Below, piece by piece: positions 24,904-33,857 of a stretch of 64,000 nucleotides of DNA. A program made the translations under genes and the position numbers. The stretch is from assembly GCF_040706535.1 (NCBI RefSeq), contig NZ_JAPDRJ010000001.1, forward strand, positions 1,860,001 to 1,924,000. The letters are read 5' to 3'. Within the stretch, counting starts at the first letter, position 1, and every line of letters begins with the position of its first letter. This DNA comes from Lentisalinibacter orientalis. Lineage in GTDB: Bacteria; Pseudomonadota; Gammaproteobacteria; Steroidobacterales; Woeseiaceae. The notes under the pieces were generated by a model. It made no database searches, was not told the origin of the DNA, and saw only the letters and a list, made by a program, of their open reading frames with translations.

Positions 24904-25547
24904 GTGGCCTCCGGTGCGTCGGGCTGGCGATCCGGGTGGGCGGCCGCGAAGGCGGGCAGTGCGGCGCAGTGTGCGTCCACGCTCCCGATCGTCGGGTAGT
25001 CGTCCAGCGGCACGCCGAAGCGGCGTGCGTTGTAGACCTGGGGCACGAGATAGGCGTCGGCCAGGGTCACGGCGTCGCCCATGCAGTAGCGTCCCGCCGT
25101 CGAGCGGGCGGCCAGCAGCCGCTCCAGCGGCCCGAAGCCGGCATGGATCCAGTGGGCGTACCATTCGCCGATGCCGGCCCGGTCCTGACCGTAGTGCTCG
25201 CCGAGGTAGCGCATGATGCGCAGGTTGTTGACCGGGTGGATGTCGCAGGCGATCAGTGTCGTGATCTCGCGCACGCGGGCGCGGCCCACCGGGTCCGCCG
25301 GCAGCAGGGCGGGCTCCGGATGGCGCTCCTCCAGGTACTCTATGATCGCCGGCGATTGCACGAACAGGCCGTCTTCGGTGGCCAGGGCAGGCACGGCGCC
25401 CATCGGATTCAGTTCCCGGAAGGCCTCGTCGTGCTGTTCGCCCCGGTCCAGCGCGACCGGCACGTATTCGTAATCGATCCCCTTCAGATTCAGTACGATA
25501 CGGGTTCGATAGCTCGTGCTGCTGCGATAATAGCCGTAGAGTTTCAT
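24900..25547 (-). CDS. maiA: zeta-class GST, maleylacetoacetate isomerase-like
   Basis: A 215-residue protein starting at ATG 25547; the frame is open further upstream but has no family residues. The glutathione site is RSSTSYRTRIVLNLKG (residues 8-23), in place of the common SSCSYR, so the cysteine is threonine here. NPMGAVPAL and the helical domain (CDIHPVNNLRI) match MaiA. The known reaction is isomerisation of maleylacetoacetate in tyrosine breakdown, but no other gene of that route is present in the window. Confidence 0.82.
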   Translation of the reverse strand: MKLYGYYRSSTSYRTRIVLNLKGIDYEYVPVALDRGEQHDEAFRELNPMGAVPALATEDGLFVQSPAIIEYLEERHPEPALLPADPVGRARVREITTLIACDIHPVNNLRIMRYLGEHYGQDRAGIGEWYAHWIHAGFGPLERLLAARSTAGRYCMGDAVTLADAYLVPQVYNARRFGVPLDDYPTIGSVDAHCAALPAFAAAHPDRQPDAPEAT

Positions 25548-25692
25548 CAGAGATTCGTGGCCGGGACCGTTTCGGCCCGGCGCGTAATCTACCACAACGC
25601 GGCCCGGCCGCCGCCGTCCGCGCCGGCGCGCACGCGAGCGATTAGAACGGCGCAATCGTACAATGGTGCCGGAACGGCAGCGAGAGGAACGT

Positions 25693-26460
25693 ATGAGCCT
25701 GATCCCCACCGTCGGGGTGCCCGCGGATCGACGCATCGTGGGTCCCCACCCCTTCCATATCGTGGGAGAGAAATACCTGCGCGCCGTCGTGGACGGCGCG
25801 GGCGGTCTGCCGCTGATGATCCCGGCCCTCGGCCGCCACATCGACCGCACCCACATGCTGGAGACCATGGACGGCCTGCTGTTCACGGGCAGCCCGTCCA
25901 ACGTGGAGCCGCACCATTACGGCGGCCCGCCGAGCGAGGAGGGCACGCTGCACGATCCTGAGCGCGACGAGATGACGCTGCCGCTGATCCTGCAGGCGCT
26001 GGAAATGGGCGTGCCCGTGCTGGCCGTCTGTCGCGGGTTCCAGGAGATGAACGTGGCGCTGGGGGGCACCCTGCATCAGCACGTGGAGCGCATGCCCGGT
26101 TATCATGACCACCGGGAGGACCACGAGGCGCCGCTCGCCGAGCAGTACGCGCCGGCGCACCCCGTCCACCTCGTCCCGGGCGGCTATCTGGCCGGTCTGG
26201 CCGGCGGCCGGGACGAGCAGCCGGTGAATTCGCTCCACGGCCAGGGCGTCGACCGCCTGGCGCCGGGCGTGACGGTGGAAGCGCGCGCCGACGACGGACT
26301 GATCGAGGCGTTCACCGTGGACGGCGCGCGGTCGTTCGCCCTGGGCGTGCAATGGCATCCCGAGTGGCAGGTGGTGGATAATCCCTTCTATCTCGCGATT
26401 TTTCGCGCGTTCGGCGAGGCCTGTCTGCAGCGGGCCACGCACCGCAGAGGTGATGTGTGA
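25693..26460 (+). CDS. puuD: gamma-glutamyl-GABA hydrolase-like amidotransferase
   Basis: A 255-residue class I glutamine amidotransferase-type hydrolase. ATG 25693 follows GAGAGGAACGT; an upstream ATG at 25663 lacks a site. The nucleophile is Cys113 (VLAVCRGFQEMN), and the His-Glu pair is in VQWHPEWQ. It releases glutamate from gamma-glutamyl amino acids made during polyamine breakdown. The stop overlaps the PuuA start (GTGA), so ligase and hydrolase are made together. Confidence 0.93.
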   Translation: MSLIPTVGVPADRRIVGPHPFHIVGEKYLRAVVDGAGGLPLMIPALGRHIDRTHMLETMDGLLFTGSPSNVEPHHYGGPPSEEGTLHDPERDEMTLPLILQALEMGVPVLAVCRGFQEMNVALGGTLHQHVERMPGYHDHREDHEAPLAEQYAPAHPVHLVPGGYLAGLAGGRDEQPVNSLHGQGVDRLAPGVTVEARADDGLIEAFTVDGARSFALGVQWHPEWQVVDNPFYLAIFRAFGEACLQRATHRRGDV

Positions 26461-27791
26461 GTGAAAAGGAAAACGCAAAAAAGTGGCTGACTGAGCACCG
26501 CATCGAGGATGTCGAGGCCTTCGTGCCCGATATGGCCGGCGCCGCGCGGGGTAAGGTGATTCCGGCCGACAAGTTCACCGAGCAGAACATGAAGATGCCG
26601 GAGGCGGTCTTCTCCCAGACCATCTCCGGCGAGTACATCGACGACCCGTCCAATCAGGAAGACCGGGACATGATCCTGAAGCCGGACCTGGACACCCTGC
26701 GTCCGGTGCCCTGGGCCGTGGATCCGGCCGCCTCGGTGTTCCTGGACTGTCTGCGCCTGGACGACCAGCCGGTGGCCACCTCGCCGCGGCAGATCCTGCG
26801 CCAGGTGCTGGCACTCTACGAGCGGCGCGGCTGGCGGCCAGTGGTGGCGCCGGAAGTGGAGTTCTACCTGATCAAGTCGCACACCGACCCCGACGAGGAG
26901 GTGGAGCCGCCCGAGGGCCGGCTGGGGCGCACGGACCTCTCGCGCCAGCCTTACAGCATCGACACCATGAACGACTTCGAGCCGTTCATCATGGACGTCT
27001 ACAAGTTCTGCGAAGAACAGGGCATCCGCATCGATACGCTGTCCCAGGAGATGGGCCCGGCCCAGTTCGAGATCAATTTCCTGCACGGCGACCCGGTGGA
27101 CCTGGCCGACCAGGTGTTCCTGTTCAAACGCACGGTGCGCGAGGCGGCCATCCGCCACGAGATGCACGCCACCTTCCTGTCGAAGCCGATGGCGGAGGAG
27201 CCCGGCAGCGCGCTGCACATCCACCAGAGCGTGGTGAGCACGGAGGACGGCAGCAACGTGTTCTCCACGGCGGAGGGCGAGCCCAGCGATCTCTTCTATG
27301 CATTCCTGGGCGGTCTGCAGAAATACATTCCGGAATCCATGCTGGTGCTGGCGCCCTATGTGAACTCCTACCGGCGCTTCCAGACCTACTCGGCGGCGCC
27401 GGTGAATCTGGCCTGGGCCATCGACAACCGTACCGTCGGCCTGCGCGTGCCCCAGTCCGGCCCGGAGAATCGCCGCATCGAGAATCGGCTCGCCGGCTCG
27501 GACGTGAATCCGTATCTGGCGACGGCGGTGACGCTGGCCTGCGGCTATCTCGGCATGGTGGAGGGCCTGCAGGCCTCGGAACCCGTGACCGGCAGCGCCT
27601 ACGACGGCGAGCGGACGCTACCGTGGAATATCTGGTTCGCCATCGAGAGCCTGCAGACCAGCGCCGCGATGCGGGGCACGCTGGGCGACCGCTTCGTGGA
27701 TCTGTACTGCGGCCTGAAGAAGGCCGAATACGCCGAATTCGAGCACATCATCACTCCCTGGGAGCGGGAACTCCTGCTCCTGAACGTCTGA
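26457..27791 (+). CDS. puuA: gamma-glutamylpolyamine synthetase (glutamine synthetase family)
   Basis: A 444-residue ATP-grasping ligase of the glutamine synthetase fold starting at GTG 26457. Landmarks are APEVEFYLI, MGPAQFEINF, SALHIHQSV and NRTVGLRVPQSGPENRRIENRLAGSDVNPYL split over the active site. It joins glutamate to putrescine or longer polyamines at the cost of ATP, the first step of the glutamylated route. The gene sits in puuD-puuA-spuC order. True GlnA is longer and has an adenylylation tyrosine not seen here. Confidence 0.93.
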   Translation: MSEKENAKKWLTEHRIEDVEAFVPDMAGAARGKVIPADKFTEQNMKMPEAVFSQTISGEYIDDPSNQEDRDMILKPDLDTLRPVPWAVDPAASVFLDCLRLDDQPVATSPRQILRQVLALYERRGWRPVVAPEVEFYLIKSHTDPDEEVEPPEGRLGRTDLSRQPYSIDTMNDFEPFIMDVYKFCEEQGIRIDTLSQEMGPAQFEINFLHGDPVDLADQVFLFKRTVREAAIRHEMHATFLSKPMAEEPGSALHIHQSVVSTEDGSNVFSTAEGEPSDLFYAFLGGLQKYIPESMLVLAPYVNSYRRFQTYSAAPVNLAWAIDNRTVGLRVPQSGPENRRIENRLAGSDVNPYLATAVTLACGYLGMVEGLQASEPVTGSAYDGERTLPWNIWFAIESLQTSAAMRGTLGDRFVDLYCGLKKAEYAEFEHIITPWERELLLLNV

Positions 27792-27819
27792 GCGGGCGCA
27801 GGCCCGGAAAGGAGAGCGC

Positions 27820-29187
27820 ATGGCAGCCATCGAGCAGCGCAGCCGGGAAGACTGGCAGACGGCGGACGCCGAGCATTACCTGCATCCGTTCACGGATCAC
27901 AAGGCGCTCGGCAAGCAGCGGGCGAGAATCATCACGAAGGCCGACGGCGTCTACGTGTGGGATGCCGACGGCAACCGCATCCTGGACGGCATGTCGGGTC
28001 TTTGGTGCGTGAACGTGGGCTACGGCCGGCAGTCGCTGGTGGACGCGGCCGCCGAGCAGATGCGCGAGTTGCCCTACTACAACAGCTTCTTCCAGTGCGC
28101 CCATCCGCCGGCCATCGCGCTGGCGGAGCGGCTGTCGGAGCTGGCCGGCGCGCGCTTCCCGCGGGTGTTCTTCGCCGGGTCCGGCTCGGAGGCCAACGAC
28201 ACCATCGTGCGCATGGTGCGCCGTTACTGGGACATCCGTGGCGAGCCCGAGCGCCAGGTGATCGTCAGCCGGGTGAACGCCTATCACGGCAGCACCATGG
28301 CGGGCGCGAGCCTCGGCGGCATGAAGCCGATGCACGCGCAGGGCGGCCTGCCCATCCCGGGCATCGTGCACATCCGCCAGCCCTACTGGTTCGGGGAGGG
28401 GCAGGGCGAGGATCCGGAGGCGTTCGGCCGGACCTGCGCCAGGGCGCTGGAGGAGAAGATCGCCGAGGTGGGCGCCGACAAGGTGGCCGCGTTCATCGGC
28501 GAGCCCATCCAGGGCGCGGGTGGGGTTATCATCCCGCCGGAGAGCTACTGGCCGGAGATCCAGGCCATCTGCCGGCGGCACGGCATCCTGCTGATCGCCG
28601 ACGAGGTCATCACCGGCTTCGGTCGCCTCGGCCGCTGGTTCGGCTCCGAGGAGTTCGGCATCGAGGCGGATCTGATGCCGTTCGCCAAGGGCGTCACCTC
28701 CGGCTACCTGCCGCTGGGCGGCGTGATGGTGGGCGGCCGGGTGGCCGACGTGCTGGTGGAGGGCGGCGGCGAATTCCACCACGGCTATACCTACTCGGGG
28801 CATCCGGCGGCCTGCGCGGTGGCGCTGGAGAATATCCGCATCCTCGAGGAGGAGAACCTGCTCGAGCGGGTGAGGGACGACATCGGCCCTTACCTGCAGA
28901 AGCGCTGGCAGGAACTCGCCGATCACGACCTGGTGGGCGAGGCCCGTATGCGCGGCCTGATGGGCGCCATCGAGCTGGTGCCGCCGGGACGCAAGGACGA
29001 GCGCTTCGAAGAGAAAGGCAAAGCCGGCACGATCTGCCGCGACCTGGCGGTGGAGAACGGGCTGGTGATCCGCGCCGTGGGCGACACGATGGTGACGGCC
29101 CCGCCGCTGATCCTCTCCCACGCCGAGGCGGACGAGCTGGTGGAAAAGGCCCGCACCACCCTGGATGCTACGATGAACGCGCTTTAG
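27820..29187 (+). CDS. spuC: class III aminotransferase, putrescine:pyruvate type
   Basis: A 455-residue PLP enzyme, starting at ATG 27820 behind GGAAAGGAGAG. The motif MSGLWCVNVGYG, VFFAGSGSEANDT for phosphate contact, and the internal aldimine lysine in MPFAKGVTSGYLPL are typical of the SpuC branch. It would transfer the amine of putrescine or a polyamine to pyruvate. A dispersed repeat begins 7 bases after its stop codon. Confidence 0.9.
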   Translation: MAAIEQRSREDWQTADAEHYLHPFTDHKALGKQRARIITKADGVYVWDADGNRILDGMSGLWCVNVGYGRQSLVDAAAEQMRELPYYNSFFQCAHPPAIALAERLSELAGARFPRVFFAGSGSEANDTIVRMVRRYWDIRGEPERQVIVSRVNAYHGSTMAGASLGGMKPMHAQGGLPIPGIVHIRQPYWFGEGQGEDPEAFGRTCARALEEKIAEVGADKVAAFIGEPIQGAGGVIIPPESYWPEIQAICRRHGILLIADEVITGFGRLGRWFGSEEFGIEADLMPFAKGVTSGYLPLGGVMVGGRVADVLVEGGGEFHHGYTYSGHPAACAVALENIRILEEENLLERVRDDIGPYLQKRWQELADHDLVGEARMRGLMGAIELVPPGRKDERFEEKGKAGTICRDLAVENGLVIRAVGDTMVTAPPLILSHAEADELVEKARTTLDATMNAL

Positions 29188-29194
29188 GGCTTTA

Positions 29195-29231
29195 GGTGCC
29201 GGACCGAACTTTTCCAACTTTCTGAACTTTT
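29195..29231 (+). repeat. dispersed GGTGCCGGACCG/AACTTTT element, copy B
   Basis: The head GGTGCCGGACCG is followed by 9-base units AACTTTTCC, AACTTTCTG and AACTTTTCC. It lies 7 bases after the stop codon of the aminotransferase and in the same orientation as that gene. The stretch 29232-29341 between it and the partial copy at 29344 contains GC-rich inverted segments and no gene. Confidence 0.75.
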
Positions 29232-29343
29232 CCGTTAGGCGGCTGCCTGAGGCGGCACCGGAAAGGCTCGCAGTGTCGAGGTGCGGTGCCTATGGGCCCG
29301 GACCTGGTGCTACTTCACTTCCGGTGACCGGCACCACAAACGC

Positions 29344-29360
29344 AACTTTTGCAACTTATT
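29344..29360 (+). repeat. dispersed element, partial copy D
   Basis: AACTTTTGCAACTTATT is identical to the first two 9-base units of copy C at 33230-33192, but the GGTGCC head is absent. It lies five bases before the agmatinase ATG, where a ribosome binding site would be expected. Confidence 0.7.
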
Positions 29361-29364
29361 CGCG

Positions 29365-30354
29365 ATGACCTTCATGAGCCAGAAGCACGAGACCGATTTC
29401 GCCTTCACCGCCGAGGACAACTACGGCCGCCACATCGAGCCGACCTACGGCGGCGCGCTGTCCTTCCTGCGGCGGCGCTATACGCGCGACCTCACCGGCG
29501 TCGACGTGGCGGTCACCGGCATCCCGTTCGACACGGCCACATCCAACCGCCCGGGCGCCCGTTTCGGCCCCCGCGGCATCCGGGCGGCCTCGAGCTTCAT
29601 GGCCTGGGAACGCCTCTACCCGTGGGAATTCGACGCCTTCGAGCGACTGGCCGTCATCGACTACGGCGACTGCATGTTCGACCCCGGCGTGCCGGAGCAG
29701 GTACCGGCCGAGATCCGCGCCCATGCCAAGTACATCATCGACCAGGGCCCTGCGCTGCTCTCACTCGGCGGCGATCACTTCGCCACCTGGCCGCTGCTGC
29801 AGGCCCACGTGGAGAAATTCGGACGCCTGTCGCTCCTGCACTTCGACGCGCACACGGATACCTGGGACGACGAGTCGCCCCGGGTCGATCACGGCACCAT
29901 GTTCTTCCACACCACGAAGGAAGGCCTGATCGACCCCGCGAAATCCGTCCAGGTGGGCATCCGCACCACCAACGACGACACCCTGGGCTTCAACATCCTC
30001 GATGCGCCCTGGGTACACGACCACAGCGCGGACGAAACCGTCGCCGAGATCCGCCGCATCATCGGCGACGACCCGGTCTATCTCACCTTCGACATCGACT
30101 GCCTGGACCCGGCCTATGCCCCCGGCACCGGCACGCCCGTCTGCGGTGGGCTGACCACCCACCAGGCGCTTTCGATCATCCGCCGGCTGCGCGGCCTGAA
30201 CATCGTCGGCATGGACCTGATGGAAGTGGCGCCGCCGTACGACTCGGGCGAGATTACGGCGCTGGCCGGTGCGCGCATCGCCGGCGAGCTGATCAGCCTG
30301 TACGCCACCAGCCCGCGCGGGGAGGCGGCGGCACGGGAAAAGGGCAGGCTCTGA
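29365..30354 (+). CDS. speB: agmatinase
   Basis: A 329-residue ureohydrolase. ATG 29365 is chosen because the longer frame runs through repeat sequence; ATG 29374 is another option. Both metal clusters are present: SLGGDHFATWP, HFDAHTDTWDD and TFDIDCLDPAYAPGTGTP, which supply the His and Asp ligands of the binuclear manganese site. It splits agmatine to putrescine and urea and so feeds the surrounding polyamine genes. A dispersed repeat occupies the usual ribosome-binding position, which may affect expression. Confidence 0.92.
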   Translation: MTFMSQKHETDFAFTAEDNYGRHIEPTYGGALSFLRRRYTRDLTGVDVAVTGIPFDTATSNRPGARFGPRGIRAASSFMAWERLYPWEFDAFERLAVIDYGDCMFDPGVPEQVPAEIRAHAKYIIDQGPALLSLGGDHFATWPLLQAHVEKFGRLSLLHFDAHTDTWDDESPRVDHGTMFFHTTKEGLIDPAKSVQVGIRTTNDDTLGFNILDAPWVHDHSADETVAEIRRIIGDDPVYLTFDIDCLDPAYAPGTGTPVCGGLTTHQALSIIRRLRGLNIVGMDLMEVAPPYDSGEITALAGARIAGELISLYATSPRGEAAAREKGRL

Positions 30355-30385
30355 GGCGCGCCGCAACGGCGCCCGGGCCGATCGG

Positions 30386-31999
30386 ATGACGCGCGAAGCG
30401 GCCGGCAGGCGCTACAGCTGGCTGGTCTCCCTCGCCGTCGCGCTCGGCGGCTTCCTCATGGGTTTCGACGCCTCGGTCATATCCGGCGTCGTCGGATTCA
30501 TCGAGACCGAATTCCGGCTGACCGAGATACAGCTGGGCTGGGGGGTGGCATCCCTGACGCTGAGTGCCACCGTGTCGATGATGGTCTGCGGCCCGCTGGC
30601 GGACCGTTACGGGCGCCGCCGCGTGCTCAGGATCGCGGCGCTGCTGTTCGGTCTCTCCGCGGTGGCCTCCGCACTGGCACCGAATTTCCTGCTGCTCGTG
30701 GTCGCACGGATGCTCGGCGGGCTCGGCGTCGGTGCGGCGCTGATCGTGGCGCCCATGTACATCGCGGAGATCGCGCCGGCGGATATCCGCGGCCGCCTGG
30801 TCGCGCTGAATCAGCTCAACATCGTCGTCGGTATATCGGCTGCCTTCTTCAGCAATTACCTGATCCTGCAGCTGGGGCAGTCGGATACTCCGTGGGCCGG
30901 GACCCTCGGGCTCGGCGTCTGGAACTGGCGCTGGATGCTGGGCGTCGAGGCGCTGCCCGCGCTGGTGTATTTCGCAGCCTTGTTGCTGGTGCCGGAGAGC
31001 CCGCGCTGGCTGGGTATGCAGGGGCGCACGCGAGAGGCCCGGATGATCATGCAGCGTGTGCACGGTGCCGCCGGCGCCGACCGGGTGTTGTCCGCGCTGG
31101 ATGCGACGGCAGAGCCTGGCCGCCCCGCGTCCGCGATCCCGCTGAGCGAGTTGTTCGGCACGTCGATGCGCCGCGTGCTGGTCATCGCACTGGTCGTCGC
31201 CGTCGTGCAGCAGATCACCGGGATCAACGCCGTGTTCTTCTATGCGCCGATGATCTTCGAGCAGTCGGGCATCGGTACGGACGCGGCGTTCATGCAGGCG
31301 GTGTTCGTCGGCCTGGTGAATCTGGCGTTCACCGTCGCCGCGCTGCTGCTGATCGATCGTCTCGGCCGCCGGCCGCTGCTGCTCGCCGGTACCGCGGGTG
31401 TCGCGGTCTGCATGATCCTGCTCGCGTGGGCCTTCGGCTCGGCCACGTACACGCTCACCGACCACGCGCTGGCGGCGCTGCCGGCTGCCGTCGACGGCGG
31501 CGCGCTCGCGTCGCTGGCGGGGATCACCTTCGAGAGTGACGTCGCGTTCAAGGCGGCCGTGGCTGCCGCAGCGGGACCGGAAACCCTCGCCGAGTACGAG
31601 TCGCTACTCGTGGCGGCTGCGATCCGCGCGGACAGCGGCCTCATTCTGGCGGGCATACTGGGATTCGTGGCGAGTTTCGCCGTCTCGCTGGGTCCGGTCA
31701 TGTGGGTGCTGTTCTCGGAGCTGTTTCCGAACCGGCTACGCGGTCTCGCCATCTCCTTCGTCGGGCTGGTCAACTCCTCCGTCAGCTTTCTCGTGCAGCT
31801 GCTGTTTCCGTGGGAGATCGCGAACATCGGGAGTGCGGGCACTTTCCTGATCTATGGCCTGTTCGCCGTCGCGGGGTTCCTGATCATCCTGCGCCTGATG
31901 CCGGAAACGAAAGGGCGCTCGCTGGAGGAACTGGAGGCGCTGCTCGTCGACGCGCCGGCCCGGCTCACTCCGGAGCGGGGCCCGTCGACTCGCGGATGA
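30386..31999 (+). CDS. sugar porter family MFS transporter
   Basis: A 537-residue protein with twelve spans. Sugar porter marks are GFLMGFDASVISG in helix 1, GPLADRYGRRRVL after helix 2, VVQQITGINAVFFYAP in helix 7, and LMPETKGRSLEELE at the end. Between helices 9 and 10 there is an extra, Ala-rich loop of about 70 residues (near residues 355-415), longer than in XylE. It likely imports a hexose or related sugar by proton symport. Its 3' end overlaps the convergent LacI gene by 35 bases, which suggests that LacI controls it. Confidence 0.88.
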   Translation: MTREAAGRRYSWLVSLAVALGGFLMGFDASVISGVVGFIETEFRLTEIQLGWGVASLTLSATVSMMVCGPLADRYGRRRVLRIAALLFGLSAVASALAPNFLLLVVARMLGGLGVGAALIVAPMYIAEIAPADIRGRLVALNQLNIVVGISAAFFSNYLILQLGQSDTPWAGTLGLGVWNWRWMLGVEALPALVYFAALLLVPESPRWLGMQGRTREARMIMQRVHGAAGADRVLSALDATAEPGRPASAIPLSELFGTSMRRVLVIALVVAVVQQITGINAVFFYAPMIFEQSGIGTDAAFMQAVFVGLVNLAFTVAALLLIDRLGRRPLLLAGTAGVAVCMILLAWAFGSATYTLTDHALAALPAAVDGGALASLAGITFESDVAFKAAVAAAAGPETLAEYESLLVAAAIRADSGLILAGILGFVASFAVSLGPVMWVLFSELFPNRLRGLAISFVGLVNSSVSFLVQLLFPWEIANIGSAGTFLIYGLFAVAGFLIILRLMPETKGRSLEELEALLVDAPARLTPERGPSTRG

Positions 32000-32981
32000 C
32001 GATCTCGGAGGGTATGTTCGCGCCCTCCTCGCCGCTGCCATCTTCGCTTAGTCGTGCCAGCAGCAACGCGGCCGCCCGTTCGCCCATCGCCTGCATGGGC
32101 TGGCGTATGGTCGTGAGCGGAGGCCAGACCTTGTGCGCCAGCGGGACGTCATCGAAACCGGTGACCGACAGTTCGTCGGGGATCCGGATACCGAGTTCGT
32201 GGGCGACGCTGATCAGACCGGCGGCCATGTCGTCGGTACTCGCGATCACGGCCGTGGGGCGGCGCTTGCGCTGCAGCAGGCGACGGGCGCAGTCGACGCC
32301 GGATTCGAACGAGTTGTCGCCGTGGCAGACCAGTGATTTCCGGACTTTCAGCCCGGCTTCCTTGAGGGCGAGGCGAAAACCGGCGTAGCGTTGCTGCACG
32401 GCGAGCTGATCGGGGTGTCCCACGATGAAGCCGATATCCCGATGGCCGAGCGATATCACATAGCGGGCGAGTTCGGCGCAGATTTCCTTATCGTTGGTGC
32501 AGACCGAACGGCCGGCGTCGTCGTGCGCGCCCGGTGCTATCCGCGCCAGAGGTATGCCGGCTGTGTCGAGTTCCGCGATCAGCTCGCCCAGGTCGGACAG
32601 GGGCGGCGTCAGGATCAGGCCGTCCAGCCGCGTGTTGCGGGCGAGTTCGCTGATCTGCCCGGGCAGGTCGGCATCCGTATAGTTGCAGGGATGCAGCAGC
32701 AGCTCGAAGCCTCCTGCCCGGCAGGCATCCACCGCGCCGGTGAGGATGTTGATGATGTAGCTGGCAGCCGGATTCACGTAGAGGAGACCGATCAGGAAGC
32801 TGCGATTGCCGGCCAGGCTGCGGGCGGACGTATTCGGCGTGTAGTCAAGTTCGCGGATCGCCTTTTCAACGCGCTGTCGTGTGTCGGAGCGGACGTTCGG
32901 TTCGCGATTGACCACGCGCGACACGGTCTTGATTGAAACGCCGGCAAGACTCGCGACGTCTTCGATCGTGACTCTTCCCAT
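31965..32981 (-). CDS. LacI-family transcriptional regulator
   Basis: A 338-residue repressor. The helix-turn-helix and hinge are TIEDVASLAGVSIKTVSRVVN with ARSLAG (about 5-58), followed by a periplasmic-binding-protein-like effector domain with AVIASTDDMAAGLI and LSVTGFDDVPLA. The family usually senses sugars or sugar phosphates. It overlaps the 3' end of the sugar porter tail to tail, and its own promoter lies in the 249-base gap 32982-33230. Effector unknown. Confidence 0.92.
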   Translation of the reverse strand: MGRVTIEDVASLAGVSIKTVSRVVNREPNVRSDTRQRVEKAIRELDYTPNTSARSLAGNRSFLIGLLYVNPAASYIINILTGAVDACRAGGFELLLHPCNYTDADLPGQISELARNTRLDGLILTPPLSDLGELIAELDTAGIPLARIAPGAHDDAGRSVCTNDKEICAELARYVISLGHRDIGFIVGHPDQLAVQQRYAGFRLALKEAGLKVRKSLVCHGDNSFESGVDCARRLLQRKRRPTAVIASTDDMAAGLISVAHELGIRIPDELSVTGFDDVPLAHKVWPPLTTIRQPMQAMGERAAALLLARLSEDGSGEEGANIPSEIVIRESTGPAPE

Positions 32982-33191
32982 AGCGTTTTCCCCCTCGGCG
33001 GGCGTAACCGTTTATCGACCGGTGGCTCGCCGTCGGCGATTATAGCGCGAAGCATCCAGCTTGATAGCGCTGTCATCCGTTGGCAGAGCGGCGCTGCAGC
33101 AGCGGTTGGTCCGGTAACCGTGACGGCGGGACCGCGGTCCGCCGAATCCCGGGGAAACGGTCGCTATCGGTCCCTCGTGCCGCCTGTCGGT

Positions 33192-33230
33192 GCAAAAGTT
33201 CAATAAGTTGCAAAAGTTCGGTCCGGCACC
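33192..33230 (-). repeat. dispersed GGTGCCGGACCG/AACTTTT element, copy C
   Basis: On the minus strand the head GGTGCCGGACCG begins directly after the TGA stop of the puuR-like gene (33231-33233), followed by AACTTTTGC, AACTTATTG and AACTTTTGC. This is the most regular copy of the element. Confidence 0.8.
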
Positions 33231-33776
33231 TCAGAAGGTGGGGGGGGTGCAGGCGGAGACTACCACGCAGTCGTCCGGGCCCGGGTTGCGGAAGCGGTGG
33301 GGCAGGCGGCTGTCGAAAAGGTAGGCGTCGCCCGGCTCGAGGGTCTCGGTGCGGCCGTCCACCGTGACCTCGAGGCGGCCGGCGATGATGACGCCGCCTT
33401 CCTCGGCATCGTGGGCCAGCGGCGAGCCGCCGGTGTCCGCCCCCGGCCGATAGCGCTCGTACAGGATCTGCAGCCGGTGGCGGCTGAGATCGCCGCCGAG
33501 CTGGCGGTAGGAGATGGCGCCGCGGCTGATCTGCGACAGCTCGCCGGCGCGGAAGAACACCTGCTCCTCGCGGGGCATGTCCAGGGCGAAGAAATCCGCC
33601 ACCGAGGTCTCCAGCGCATCGAGGATGCGCTTCAGCATGCCGAGCGAGGGATCCGTCCGCCCGCTCTCGATCAGCGAGACGGTCGCGTTGCTCACGCCCG
33701 CCGCCCGCGCCAGCGCCCGCTGGGAGAGTCCTTTCGCCTCGCGTACGCGCCGCAGGCGCCTGCCCGTGTCCTGCAT
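33231..33776 (-). CDS. puuR: XRE-cupin regulator of polyamine catabolism
   Basis: A 181-residue protein with an N-terminal Cro/C1 helix-turn-helix (about 8-62, GLSQRALARAAGVSNATVSLIESG split over helices) and a C-terminal cupin (about 110-180, HDAEEGGVIIAGRLEVTV and LEPGDAYLFDSRLPHRF). This is the PuuR/PauR layout; those proteins repress polyamine genes until putrescine or glutamyl-putrescine binds the cupin. It is divergent from the puuB-like gene across an AT-rich region with GTTTAAC-type palindromes. Confidence 0.92.
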   Translation of the reverse strand: MQDTGRRLRRVREAKGLSQRALARAAGVSNATVSLIESGRTDPSLGMLKRILDALETSVADFFALDMPREEQVFFRAGELSQISRGAISYRQLGGDLSRHRLQILYERYRPGADTGGSPLAHDAEEGGVIIAGRLEVTVDGRTETLEPGDAYLFDSRLPHRFRNPGPDDCVVVSACTPPTF

Positions 33777-33788
33777 CGGTCCCGGTCC

Positions 33789-33803
33789 GTTAAAGTGTTT
33801 AAC
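33789..33803. promoter_or_regulatory. inverted repeat, candidate PuuR operator 1
   Basis: GTTAAA-GTG-TTTAAC is a perfect palindrome with a 3-base centre, 13 bases upstream of the puuR start. The same half-site GTTTAA recurs at 33858. It is placed for autoregulation. Confidence 0.6.
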
Positions 33804-33857
33804 ATGCTGAACGATAAGCCCTCAGATCACTGAAATACAAGACAAAAAATATTCGGC

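Noticed and set aside
32982..33191. LacI operator in the gap upstream of the LacI gene
   Set aside because: Several short GTAACC/GGTTAC-like pieces occur, but none forms a clear symmetric operator.
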